Assembly: GCA_020199905.1 (NCBI GenBank)
Contig: JAIVJS010000004.1
Span: forward strand, 1-64,000
Source of the DNA: Acidobacteriota bacterium
Lineage (GTDB): Bacteria > Acidobacteriota > Thermoanaerobaculia > UBA5066 > Gp7-AA6
DNA length: 64,000 nucleotides
Direction of reading: 5' to 3'
In this document: positions 37,363 to 44,907 of the stretch, piece by piece
Position numbering within the stretch: the first letter of the stretch is position 1
How the letters are laid out: each line of letters opens with the position of its first letter
The notes under the pieces: model-generated
Databases searched by the model: none
What the model was told of the DNA's origin: nothing
The model's input: only the letters and a program-made list of their open reading frames with translations
Program-made: the position numbers and the translations under genes

Positions 37363-38810
37363 AGGTCCAGGCGACCGACTGGCTCCTGCTGTCGCCGGAG
37401 CTGTTCTTGACCGCCGCGGGGATGATTTTGCTGGCGTCGAGCGTCTTCGTCGGCAAGGCGAAGGAAGAGCTCTTCGGGTTCCTCTCGGTGCTGATGCTCG
37501 GGATCACCGGGGTGCTGCTCGTGTTCGTCTCCACGATGCCGGAGCGGGCGCACGGCCCGATCCTCGGCGGCATGTTCGTGGTCGACAACTTCGCCCTCTT
37601 CTTCAAGTTCCTCGTGCTGCTGGCGATGGTGCTGACCGTCCTCGCCTCCGTGCGGTTCGTCGGAGAGGCACCCTACCCGGGAGGCGAGTACTACGCGCTC
37701 GTCGTGTTCTCCGGCGTCGGGATGTTCTTCATGGCGTCCGGGAGCAATCTGATCTCGATCTACGTGGCTCTCGAGCTGATGGCGCTCGCCTCGTATGTCC
37801 TGGCCGGATACTTCAAGGGAGAGATCAAGTCGACCGAGGCGGCGCTCAAGTACTTCATCCTCGGCGCGTTCTCGTCCGCCGTTCTCCTCTACGGCCTCTC
37901 TCTCGTCTATGGTCTCGGCGGGAAGATGGGCCTTGCCGACCTCGCCCGGCTCTATACGGGCACGCAGCGGACGAACGCCATCGCCCTCGGGATCCTCATG
38001 ATTCTGGCGGGGCTGCTCTTCAAGATCGCGGCCGTCCCGTTCCACCTCTGGACCCCGGACGTCTATGAGGGCTCGCCGACGCCGGTGACCGCGTTCTTTT
38101 CCGTCGGGCCGAAGGTCGCCGCGTACGCGATCTTCGCGCGCATCTTCTACGTGGCGTTTCCGAAGTTCCAGGCCGACTGGGGGTTGATCGTGGCGCTTGT
38201 CGCGGCGGCGACCATGATCTGGGGCAACCTCGCCGCGCTGCTCCAGACGAACGTCAAGCGGATGTTCGCCTACTCGTCGATCGCCCACGCGGGATACGCG
38301 CTGCTCGGCGTTCTCGGCTTCCAGACGAAGTTCGGGATGTGGGGCGTGCTGGTCTACCTCCTGGCGTACACGCTCATGAACTTCGGCGCCTTCGCGCTCA
38401 TCATCTTCCTCGAGGCGAAGGGGTACGCGGCCGAGTCGGTGTCCGACTTCGACGGCCTCGCGAAGCGGAACATGCCGGCGGCGGTCGTGATGCTCCTCTT
38501 CCTGCTGTCGCTCGCGGGCATCCCGCCGACGGCGGGCTTCATCGGCAAGTACTACCTGTTCACCGCGGCGATGGACGCGGGGTACGCCTGGCTCGCGATC
38601 ATCGCCGTGCTCGCCTCCGCGGTCTCTCTCTTCTATTACTTCCGGATCGCGGCCGCGATGTTCTTCACCGACGGCGTCAGCGCGAAGATTCCCGTCTCCT
38701 ACGCGCTGACCGCCGCCGTCATCATCTGCGCGGTCGGAACGCTCGTGATCGGCGTCGCCCCCGAGAGCGTGCTGGATGTTCTGCACCGGTGCGTGCCGAG
38801 CAAGTACTGA
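37359..38810 (+). CDS. nuoN: Complex I subunit NuoN (antiporter-like)
   Basis: 483 residues from GTG 37359, overlapping the nuoM stop (GTGA). Signatures: ISIYVALELMALASYVLAGY, EAALKYFILGAFSSAVLLYG, FHLWTPDVYEGSPTPVTAFFS, KRMFAYSSIAHAGYALLGV. Last complex I gene; about 70 bases later the ATP synthase genes begin. Confidence 0.95.
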   Translation: MKVQATDWLLLSPELFLTAAGMILLASSVFVGKAKEELFGFLSVLMLGITGVLLVFVSTMPERAHGPILGGMFVVDNFALFFKFLVLLAMVLTVLASVRFVGEAPYPGGEYYALVVFSGVGMFFMASGSNLISIYVALELMALASYVLAGYFKGEIKSTEAALKYFILGAFSSAVLLYGLSLVYGLGGKMGLADLARLYTGTQRTNAIALGILMILAGLLFKIAAVPFHLWTPDVYEGSPTPVTAFFSVGPKVAAYAIFARIFYVAFPKFQADWGLIVALVAAATMIWGNLAALLQTNVKRMFAYSSIAHAGYALLGVLGFQTKFGMWGVLVYLLAYTLMNFGAFALIIFLEAKGYAAESVSDFDGLAKRNMPAAVVMLLFLLSLAGIPPTAGFIGKYYLFTAAMDAGYAWLAIIAVLASAVSLFYYFRIAAAMFFTDGVSAKIPVSYALTAAVIICAVGTLVIGVAPESVLDVLHRCVPSKY

Positions 38811-38813
38811 GGA

Positions 38814-38848
38814 AGCTGCCAGCTCTCAGCTGTCAGCTCTCAGCCCGG
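38814..38848. repeat. Heptanucleotide array after nuoN (TCAG orientation)
   Basis: AGCTGCC, AGCTCTC, AGCTGTC, AGCTCTC, AGCCCGG. Its inverted partner is at 39110-39137, on the far side of the small atpZ gene. Confidence 0.85.
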
Positions 38849-38883
38849 GGACGCTCGGCCGGCTTCTCTCGGGTTTCACGTCG

Positions 38884-39108
38884 ATGAGCTCTCCCGAGCC
38901 GCCCGGTCGTTCTCGCGCGTCGGCGATCGGGGAAGGGACGTCCGCCGGGCTCCTGTTTCTCGCCGGCCCTCTCCTCGGGTACTTCCTCGGGCGATGGATG
39001 GGTGGCCGGTTCGGATGGGGAGAGGCTCCCGCGTGGATCGGCGGCGGATTGGGGCTTGCGGCCGCCTTCGTGAACTTCTTCCGGCTCGCCGGCAGACTCA
39101 ACCGGTGA
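38884..39108 (+). CDS. atpZ: AtpZ/AtpI-like small membrane protein of ATP synthase
   Basis: 74 residues from ATG 38884; the open frame extends upstream into the array but ATG fits. Two hydrophobic helices with FLAGPLLGYFLGRWMGGRFG and AWIGGGLGLAAAFVNFFRLAG, the Gly-rich pattern of AtpZ-type proteins that precede atpI and atpB. Role in ATP synthase assembly or divalent-ion transport is known only by association. Confidence 0.75.
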   Translation: MSSPEPPGRSRASAIGEGTSAGLLFLAGPLLGYFLGRWMGGRFGWGEAPAWIGGGLGLAAAFVNFFRLAGRLNR

Positions 39109-39109
39109 G

Positions 39110-39137
39110 AGCTGACAGCTGACAGCGGATAGCTCCA
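39110..39137. repeat. Heptanucleotide array after atpZ (CTGA orientation)
   Basis: AGCTGAC, AGCTGAC, AGCGGAT, AGCTCCA. It is the inverted partner of the 38814 array and runs into the probable N-terminal coding region of atpI. Confidence 0.82.
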
Positions 39138-39175
39138 CCGACGCCCTGATTTCCCGCGTCCGGCGTCGCGCCTTC

Positions 39176-39496
39176 GTGCTCGGAGCGCTCGCGATCGCGG
39201 GCGCTTTTTCCTTCGGGTGGCGCGCCGGCGTCTCCTTGACAATCGCGGCAGCCGTCGTTATTTTCAGCTTTCTCGCGCTCGAGAGACTGACCCTGCGTCT
39301 CGTACCCCAGCAGAATCGGCCCGGAATCAGGACCGTGGCGCCTCTTCTCCTGGTCACGGCCGCCAGTTTGTTACTCTTCGCGGTCGTTCTGTTTCGCTGG
39401 AAGGATTTCGACCCGATTGCCGGCGCGGCCGGCCTTTCGATCGTGGTGATGGCCATCGTCCCGGAGCTGTGGGTCAGCCGGCCGGGTCAGGAGTGA
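39176..39496 (+). CDS. atpI: AtpI-like ATP synthase subunit I
   Basis: 106 residues from GTG 39176. Four hydrophobic segments (LGALAIAGAFSFGWRAG, LTIAAAVVIFSFLALE, VAPLLLVTAASLLLFAVVLF, GAAGLSIVVMAIVPELW) fit AtpI-like proteins. The frame is open upstream to 39116 and reads LTADSSTDALISRVRRRAF, which looks like a genuine N-terminus, but the only start-like codon there is CTG 39119 inside the repeat array. The true start is therefore unsure. Confidence 0.6.
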   Translation: MLGALAIAGAFSFGWRAGVSLTIAAAVVIFSFLALERLTLRLVPQQNRPGIRTVAPLLLVTAASLLLFAVVLFRWKDFDPIAGAAGLSIVVMAIVPELWVSRPGQE

Positions 39497-39506
39497 GGAG
39501 AACCGC

Positions 39507-40268
39507 TTGGAAGAGCATCACTCGATCCTGTACGGCCCGGTCAACGGGCTTCTGAAGAGGCTCCTGGGGGAGCCGCCGGTCGAGAAGCTCTCCGCCGCTC
39601 AGGCCGCCTTCTTCTTCCCCGACGGGAAAGAGGCCTGGATCCCGGACGCGGCAATCATGACCCTCCTCCTTCTCCTGATCTTCGCGGTCTTTTTCCCCCT
39701 GCTGGCGCGCCGGTACGACCGCGAGAAGCCGTCCAAGCTTCAGAGCTTCTTCGAGATGCTGGTCTCCGGTCTTCGGAGCATGTGCCAGGACGTGATCGGG
39801 CACGGGGGCGAGAAGTACGTGCCGATCATCGGGACGTTCGCGATCTTCATCGGCGTGGCCAACCTGTTCGGGCTCTTCTTTTTCCTCCAGCCGCCGACCG
39901 GGTCCTTGTCGACGACGGTGGCCCTGGCCGTCATCTCGTTCATCTATTTCAACTGGAAGGGGATCCAGGAGCACGGCCTGCTGGCGTACCTGAAGCACTT
40001 CACGGGGCCGCTGCTGCTCATCGCGCCGCTCTTTTTCGTCATCGAGATCATCGGAACCTTCGCCCGGATCCTGTCCCTCTCGCTGCGCCTGTTCATGAAC
40101 ATTTACGGAGAGCACACGACGACGGGGGTGTTCGCGAGCCTGGTTCCGATCGGGGTCCCCTGGCCGATGATGGCGCTCGGTCTTTTCACCGCGGCCCTGC
40201 AGGCGTACGTGTTCGCGCTGCTCTCCGCCGTCTACGTGGCCGGCGCCACCGCGCACGAGGAGCACTGA
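39507..40268 (+). CDS. atpB: ATP synthase F0 subunit a
   Basis: 253 residues from TTG 39507 with GAGGAG six bases upstream. Signatures: RILSLSLRLFMNIYGEHTTT, which includes the essential Arg of the ion path, and LQAYVFALLSAVYVAGATAHEEH at the C-terminus. Ion translocation subunit next to the c-ring. Confidence 0.95.
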   Translation: MEEHHSILYGPVNGLLKRLLGEPPVEKLSAAQAAFFFPDGKEAWIPDAAIMTLLLLLIFAVFFPLLARRYDREKPSKLQSFFEMLVSGLRSMCQDVIGHGGEKYVPIIGTFAIFIGVANLFGLFFFLQPPTGSLSTTVALAVISFIYFNWKGIQEHGLLAYLKHFTGPLLLIAPLFFVIEIIGTFARILSLSLRLFMNIYGEHTTTGVFASLVPIGVPWPMMALGLFTAALQAYVFALLSAVYVAGATAHEEH

Positions 40269-40292
40269 CGGACAATCAATCGAGTCCCTGAA

Positions 40293-40320
40293 AGCTGACA
40301 GCCGAGAGCTGACAGCTCAT
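40293..40320. repeat. Heptanucleotide array between atpB and atpE
   Basis: AGCTGAC, AGCCGAG, AGCTGAC, AGCTCAT, CTGA orientation. The 54 bases from there to the atpE ATG contain GAAGGAG. Confidence 0.85.
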
Positions 40321-40374
40321 GATAGTTTCCGGCATCACCGCGCCGGCGGGCGCGTCAAAGAAGGAGATTTGCGG

Positions 40375-40695
40375 ATGGTGAAGAAGACGGTTCTGTTTTG
40401 CGCGGTGCCGTTCGTTTCGGCGCTTCCGGCGTTCGCGCAGGAGGCGGCGACGACGGCCGCGGCGGCCCCCACGGGCGTGCGGTGGGGAGTCATCGGAGCG
40501 GCTTTCCTGCTGGCGATCGCGGCCGCGGCCGGCGCCACCGCCCAGGGCAGGGCGACCGCCGCGGCCTCGGAGGGAATGTCCCGGAACCCCGGCGCGGCCA
40601 AGGACATCCGGGGCATGACCCTTCTCGGTCTCGTCCTGATCGAGTCCCTGGTGCTGTACGCCCTGCTCATCTGCTTCCTGATCCAGAACAAGTAA
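40375..40695 (+). CDS. atpE: ATP synthase F0 subunit c with signal peptide
   Basis: 106 residues from ATG 40375 (AAGGAG upstream; TTG 40369 too close). Begins with a signal-like MVKKTVLFCAVPFVSALPAFAQ, then two helices. Helix 1 carries GATAQGRATAAASEGMSRNP with Q57; helix 2 carries LVLIESLVLYALL with E90, S91 and Y95. The 33-residue spacing Q57-E90 equals that of Gln32 and Glu65 in Ilyobacter-type Na+ c-subunits, so Na+ binding is possible. A hairpin follows, and no atpF/H/A/G/D/C genes come after it. Confidence 0.93.
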   Translation: MVKKTVLFCAVPFVSALPAFAQEAATTAAAAPTGVRWGVIGAAFLLAIAAAAGATAQGRATAAASEGMSRNPGAAKDIRGMTLLGLVLIESLVLYALLICFLIQNK

Positions 40696-40703
40696 GCCCT
40701 TGC

Positions 40704-40730
40704 GGGCTCCGGCGTCCTCCGCCGGAGCCC
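40704..40730 (+). terminator. Hairpin terminator after atpE
   Basis: Perfect 10-bp stem GGGCTCCGGC / GCCGGAGCCC (40704-40713, 40721-40730), loop of 7, eight bases after the atpE stop. No long U-run. A second small hairpin, CCCCG-TCAT-CGGGG, lies at 40748-40761. Supports atpE as the last gene of this unit. Confidence 0.6.
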
Positions 40731-40952
40731 CCGATTCGCGCCCGAGGCCCCGTCATCGGGGTGCCGGATGTCTCCTTTCGGGGCCAAAGTGACCCCAAAC
40801 GGAAACCATTCCCGCTTCCGGTGCGTATTTCTCCTTGTCGCCCCTCAACGCCGGCGGGGCGTAATCCGTAGAAGCCAAGAAGCTTATCGGACGAGCCTCC
40901 TCCGGGCGGCCGGTTCCACGGGTCGGGCAGGATTATTGAAATACAGGGAGAC

Positions 40953-41594
40953 ATGGAAAAGGTGAACGTGCAGCCGAAAACGGAACAGACCGGCGTCTCG
41001 GCGTGGGACTTCGACTCCCTGGTGATGCCGTACCTGGACTCGCTCTACAACACCGCCTACCGCATGACGCGGAGCGCGGAGGACGCCGAGGATCTCGTGC
41101 AGGAGACCTACTTCAAGGCGTACAAGTACTACGACAAGTTCGAAGAGGGCACGAACTTGAAGGCGTGGCTCTTCAAGATCCTCAAGAACACCTTCATCAA
41201 CAATTACCGCAAGAAGAAGCTCGAGCCCCGGAGCGTGGATTTCGCCGAAATCGAGGATTCCTTCGAGCGCATCGTGCGCCGCGACAACGCCGATCAGGCC
41301 GCCGACCCCGAGTCCGAATACTTCACCGGCGTGATGGACGAGGACGTCAAGAAGGCCCTCGAGTCGCTGCCGTACGACTACCGGATGGTGGTTCTGCTCG
41401 CCGACCTCGAGGACTTCTCGTACAAGGAGATCGCCGACATTCTCGATTGCCCTGTCGGCACGGTGATGTCGCGCCTGTACCGGGGACGCAAGCTGCTCGA
41501 GAAGGCGCTCCTGAAGTACGCCCGCCAACACGGGTACATCCGGGGCGCCGAGCCGACCAAGATGCGGACCCGGCCGAAGAGCCCGGCAGCGTAG
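40953..41594 (+). CDS. ECF RNA polymerase sigma factor
   Basis: 213 residues from ATG 40953 with AGGGAG seven bases before. Region 2: [62 protein letters not shown]. Region 4: [42 protein letters not shown]. Resembles the SigH/SigE-type ECF group controlled by zinc-binding anti-sigma factors. The next gene has the matching zinc motif. Confidence 0.94.
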   Translation: MEKVNVQPKTEQTGVSAWDFDSLVMPYLDSLYNTAYRMTRSAEDAEDLVQETYFKAYKYYDKFEEGTNLKAWLFKILKNTFINNYRKKKLEPRSVDFAEIEDSFERIVRRDNADQAADPESEYFTGVMDEDVKKALESLPYDYRMVVLLADLEDFSYKEIADILDCPVGTVMSRLYRGRKLLEKALLKYARQHGYIRGAEPTKMRTRPKSPAA

Positions 41595-41697
41595 CAACGC
41601 GGCGGGGGCGTCTCCTCGCCGCCCTGATCGGACCCGTCGAGGGCGCGGCCGGGGGTGGAATTTAGGCCCCGGGCGGCTCGTTGCTGTCTCCGGCACC

Positions 41698-42351
41698 ATG
41701 AATTGCGTCCAGGCTCGCTTCCTTCTCTACGCTCACCTCGAGAGGGACATCTCCAAGATCGAGGCGGAGGCGCTCTCCCGACACCTTTCCGAGTGCGATC
41801 CCTGCGAGGCGCGAGCCCGTTCCGCCCGGGGGCTCGCCCAGGTCCTCCGGTCGCACCGGGAGCGCTCCCCGGCGCCCAGCCGCCTGAGACAGCGCCTGCA
41901 TCAGGGCGACGTTCGCCCGCCGCGTTTCGAGTACCCCCTTCTGGCGACGGCCGCGGTGGTCCTGCTCCTCCTGGTCCCCCTGGTCGCCGACGTCTCGAGC
42001 CGGCCCGTGCAGACGGACGACGCCGGTCTTCCGAGCGCGACCTCCGGGATCGCCACGCTGGCGTCCCTATCGGCCTCCCGCGGCCCGACCTCGAGCCGGC
42101 CGACGCTCGTCTCGCGCCAGATGACGGGGACTCTCGTCTGCCTGGACTGCGAGTCCCGGGTCGAGGCCGGACTCTGCCCCCTCCCGCAGGCTCACCATGA
42201 GGCGGCGTTCTGCGCCGAGAATGGCGAAGTGTGGCGGCTGATGTCGCGCGACCCGGCGATGACGTCGAAGTCGGCCGGCCAGACACTGACCGTCGAAGGG
42301 GTCGGCTTCCCGCAGTCGGGATTCCTCCGCGCGAGCCGGGCCGGTTATTAG
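41698..42351 (+). CDS. Zinc-binding anti-sigma factor with Cys-rich C-terminal domain
   Basis: 217 residues. Zinc motif H29, C33, C36 (SRHLSECDPC), a membrane helix at about 80-98 (YPLLATAAVVLLLLVPLVAD) and an extracytoplasmic region. The C-terminal ~75 residues form a second domain with C148, C151, C160, H166, H167 and C172 (TGTLVCLDCESRV, LCPLPQAHHEAAFC), which I cannot name but which could bind metal or heme. It likely anchors the preceding sigma factor and senses something outside the membrane. Its stop overlaps a heptanucleotide array. Confidence 0.75.
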   Translation: MNCVQARFLLYAHLERDISKIEAEALSRHLSECDPCEARARSARGLAQVLRSHRERSPAPSRLRQRLHQGDVRPPRFEYPLLATAAVVLLLLVPLVADVSSRPVQTDDAGLPSATSGIATLASLSASRGPTSSRPTLVSRQMTGTLVCLDCESRVEAGLCPLPQAHHEAAFCAENGEVWRLMSRDPAMTSKSAGQTLTVEGVGFPQSGFLRASRAGY

Positions 42352-42500
42352 CTGTCAGCTTTCAGCGTTCCGCTGTCAGCTCTCAGGTCTTCCTTCTCGC
42401 CGCCGCGTCCTTTGAATCACCCCTGGCTTCGGCGGCAGGGCGCATTCCTCCCTGACGTTTCGATCCGGTAAGGCATGATAGCTGACAGCTGATAGCTTCC
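42350..42500. repeat. Inverted heptanucleotide arrays before the GHMP kinase gene
   Basis: Left arm AGCTGTC, AGCTTTC, AGCGTTC, CGCTGTC, AGCTCTC (42350-42384), overlapping the TAG. Right arm AGCTGAC, AGCTGAT, AGCTTCC (42480-42500). About 95 bases separate the arms; I recognise nothing in them. The ATG follows after 4 bases. Confidence 0.85.
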
Positions 42501-42504
42501 CCCG

Positions 42505-43509
42505 ATGTCCTCTGTTCGCGCTTCGGCCCCTGCGCGAGTGGACCTGGCGGGCGGGACGCTCGACCTGTGGCCCCTTCACGTTCTCCATCCGGGCACGTTC
42601 ACGATCAACCTGGCCATCGACCTCTTTGCGTCCTGCCGGGTTCGGCGCTCCGATGGGGTCTTCCGGGTTTTCGCCTCGGACGGCTCATTCGACTGCCGCT
42701 CGGCGGAATCCAATGGTCTGCTGGCCGACCCTCGAGCGGCGCTCGTCGGATCTCTCCTCGATGCTCTGCTGATCCGCGAGCCTCTCGAGATCGAGCTTCA
42801 AACATCTGTCCCCATCGGTTCGGGCCTCGGGGGTTCGTCGGCGCTGACGGTTGCTCTGATGGGCGCCCTCGAACGGTTTGCGCCCCGGGATCTGGCCGGC
42901 GTCGACCGCGTTGATTTCGTGCGCGACGTCGAGACGCGGGTGCTCGGGAAGCCCGCCGGGGTGCAGGACTACTATCCGGCGCTCGCGGGCGGCCTCCACA
43001 CGATCGAGTTCCTGCCGGGCGCGACCCGCGCCGTCAGGGAAGAGGTGGAGCCCGTGGTGTGGGAGCGGCACCTGACGCTGTTCGATACCGGCGCGGCGCA
43101 CTCTTCCGGGATGAACAACTGGGAGGTCCTGCGGGCCCGGCTCGAGGGGGACTCGGCCGTGACGCGAGAAATCGAGGGCGTCCGACTGGCGGCGGTCTCC
43201 ATGGCGGCCGCGGCCGCGCGCCGGGACTTCGAAGCCATGGGCTCGGCGCTCGCCAGCGAATGGGAAGCGCGGCGCAGGCTCGCTCCCGTCGTTTCGACGC
43301 CGGTGATCGAGCGAGCCATCGCCGCCGCGATCTCGACCGGAGCGTGGGGCGGCAAGGCGTGCGGCGCCGGGGGAGGGGGCTTCGTCGTCATCCTCGCGCC
43401 CGCGGAGGCAACGCCAGGGGTCCGACGGGAGCTCTCGGAACTCGGCGTCGGCCGGGTGGTCCCCGCCGCCGCCGTCTCCCGGGGCCTGGAAGTGGAATTG
43501 GAGAGCTGA
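42505..43509 (+). CDS. GHMP-family sugar kinase (heptose-phosphate kinase-like)
   Basis: 334 residues. GHMP motif 1 PARVDLAGGTLDLWP, motif 2 PIGSGLGGSSALTVAL, motif 3 GGKACGAGGGGFVVI. Closest in feel to D-glycero-D-manno-heptose-7-phosphate kinases (HddA-like) because of DLAGGTLDLWP near the start and the ACGAGGGGF turn, though the sugar cannot be settled. Cytoplasmic. The stop is part of a heptanucleotide array. Confidence 0.82.
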   Translation: MSSVRASAPARVDLAGGTLDLWPLHVLHPGTFTINLAIDLFASCRVRRSDGVFRVFASDGSFDCRSAESNGLLADPRAALVGSLLDALLIREPLEIELQTSVPIGSGLGGSSALTVALMGALERFAPRDLAGVDRVDFVRDVETRVLGKPAGVQDYYPALAGGLHTIEFLPGATRAVREEVEPVVWERHLTLFDTGAAHSSGMNNWEVLRARLEGDSAVTREIEGVRLAAVSMAAAAARRDFEAMGSALASEWEARRRLAPVVSTPVIERAIAAAISTGAWGGKACGAGGGGFVVILAPAEATPGVRRELSELGVGRVVPAAAVSRGLEVELES

Positions 43510-43531
43510 AAGCTGAGAGCTGAGAGCTTTC
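43504..43531. repeat. Heptanucleotide array in a convergent gap
   Basis: AGCTGAA, AGCTGAG, AGCTGAG, AGCTTTC. The first unit contains the TGA of the kinase gene, and the last reaches the end of the minus-strand gene. Confidence 0.85.
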
Positions 43532-44402
43532 AAACTCCCTTCATCCACGCGACGCAGCGCTCGAGCTCTCGCCGCATCGCTCCCGTCGATTCCGCCCGGT
43601 GCCACTGGCCGTGCCCGGGCAGAACCCACTCGAAGGAGTAGTCGAGAAGGCGCTCCATGGAACGCGTCTGCTCCTTCCACGAGTACCAGCACGCGTCCCG
43701 GAAGGCGATCAGGCCGTTGCGGCGCGTCGACCACGCGAGGTGGTCGCCCGTGAACAGGTATCTGTCGCGATAGAGGAGCACCGCGTGGCCCCGGGTGTGG
43801 CCCGGGGTCGGGATGGCGAGGAGATCGTCCGCGAGAGGCACCGGGTCCTCGCCCGAAAGGTAGCGCTCGAGATCGGCCGTCTCCCGGGATCGGTCGGCCT
43901 CGTGGAGGACGCGTTCGCAGGAAAAGCGCCGCCGGAAGGCGGCGTGATCGGCGACGTCGTCCCGGTGGGTGAGGAAGAGAGTGGCGATGCCGCCTCGCAC
44001 TTCGAAGTCCCGGAGCAGGTGCGTGACGGCGCGCGGCGAATCGACCAGGACATTGCCCGCCGGCCGCTCGACGAGGTAACTCCACGCGCCGAAGGAGTCC
44101 TTCGACGTGAACCCGCAGAACGAGACGTTGCCCTCGACGGTTTCGGGGAATCCCTCGATGCCGGGTCCCGCGTCCTCCCGGGGAGACGTTCCGATCGAGC
44201 CCGTCGGACAGGCGACCAGCGCCATCAGCGCGCGCCGCTTCTCCGCATCATCCGCCGGCTGACGCGCCACGAACGAGTGGTCCGAGGCTTCGGCGAAGAC
44301 GGCGGGCGCGATCCGCCGGCAGGCGTCGCAGTCGATGCACGTCCGGTCGACGTAGAAGGTTCCGTCCGCGTTGTCCGCCCAGCGATCCCGGAGGTTGGCC
44401 AT
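43530..44402 (-). CDS. Ferredoxin-metallo-beta-lactamase fusion protein
   Basis: 290 residues. N-terminal single-cluster ferredoxin domain with C22, C25, C28 and C65 (CIDCDACRRIAP, ACPTGSI). C-terminal metallo-beta-lactamase fold whose metal motif is LTHRDDVADH (H146-H153), then TPGHTRGH, FTGDHLAW and VLPGHGQWH. Similar ferredoxin-MBL proteins exist in cyanobacteria and plant plastids. The substrate is unknown; the iron-sulphur domain suggests an oxidoreductase or redox-gated hydrolase. No signal peptide. Confidence 0.86.
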   Translation of the reverse strand: MANLRDRWADNADGTFYVDRTCIDCDACRRIAPAVFAEASDHSFVARQPADDAEKRRALMALVACPTGSIGTSPREDAGPGIEGFPETVEGNVSFCGFTSKDSFGAWSYLVERPAGNVLVDSPRAVTHLLRDFEVRGGIATLFLTHRDDVADHAAFRRRFSCERVLHEADRSRETADLERYLSGEDPVPLADDLLAIPTPGHTRGHAVLLYRDRYLFTGDHLAWSTRRNGLIAFRDACWYSWKEQTRSMERLLDYSFEWVLPGHGQWHRAESTGAMRRELERCVAWMKGV

Positions 44403-44407
44403 GAACG

Positions 44408-44435
44408 AGTTCTCAGTCCTCAGTTTTCAGTTCTC
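44408..44435. repeat. Heptanucleotide array upstream of the ferredoxin-MBL gene
   Basis: AGTTCTC, AGTCCTC, AGTTTTC, AGTTCTC. On the minus strand this is the leader of the ferredoxin-MBL gene, ending 6 bases before its ATG. Confidence 0.85.
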
Positions 44436-44442
44436 GGTATCC

Positions 44443-44802
44443 CTAGATCCGTTCCGGCGCCGGGACGGTCCGCTCTCCGGGGGCATTTCCCGTGTTGACC
44501 GTCGTCTTCGGCTCGATCAGCAGGACGTGCGCCTCTTCCCTCGCAAAGGGCTTGTGCTCGACGCCCTTCGGCACGATGAGCATTTCGTTCTCGGCGAGCT
44601 CCACGTTGCCGTCCCGGAAGCAGATGGTGAGGCGGCCCTTAACGACCAGGAACATCTCGTCTTCGGCGTCGTGCGAATGCCACACGAAATCGCCGAGGAC
44701 CTTGACCAGCTTGACGTGGTTGTCGTTCAAGTCGCCGACGATCTTCGGCGTGAACGGCTCATGGAAGAGAGCGAGTTTCTGGGCGAGATTGATTTTGTTC
44801 AT
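44443..44802 (-). CDS. Single-domain cupin protein
   Basis: 119 residues, small cupin-2 barrel. Metal motifs: WHSHDAEDEMFLVVKG with two His and a Glu, and PKGVEHKP with the last His. Often seen near sugar or mannose-phosphate enzymes, or as a small dioxygenase; the reaction is unknown. The gene is flanked on both sides by heptanucleotide arrays. Confidence 0.85.
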   Translation of the reverse strand: MNKINLAQKLALFHEPFTPKIVGDLNDNHVKLVKVLGDFVWHSHDAEDEMFLVVKGRLTICFRDGNVELAENEMLIVPKGVEHKPFAREEAHVLLIEPKTTVNTGNAPGERTVPAPERI

Positions 44803-44805
44803 AAG

Positions 44806-44906
44806 AGTTCTCAGTTCTCAGTTCTCAGTTCTCAGTGTGGAGTTTGCGGTCACGCGGCGGGCGGTCCATTTAACTGACAACTGACACCTAACAACTGACG
44901 ACTCAT
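44806..44906. repeat. Inverted heptanucleotide arrays between argS and the cupin gene
   Basis: AGTTCTC in four perfect copies (44806-44833), then AGTGTGG; opposite arm AACTGAC, AACTGAC, ACCTAAC, AACTGAC, GACTCAT (44872-44906). The best-formed pair of arms in the window. Around 38 bases separate them. Confidence 0.9.
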
Positions 44907-44907
44907 T

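Noticed and set aside
40696..40952. tRNA or small RNA between atpE and the sigma gene
   Set aside because: Hairpins are present, but no cloverleaf or TTCGANNC-type T-loop arrangement was found; better explained as terminator-like structure.
40768..40965. 65-residue frame before the ECF gene
   Set aside because: Arg-rich, no start signal, overlaps the hairpins and the true sigma start at 40953.
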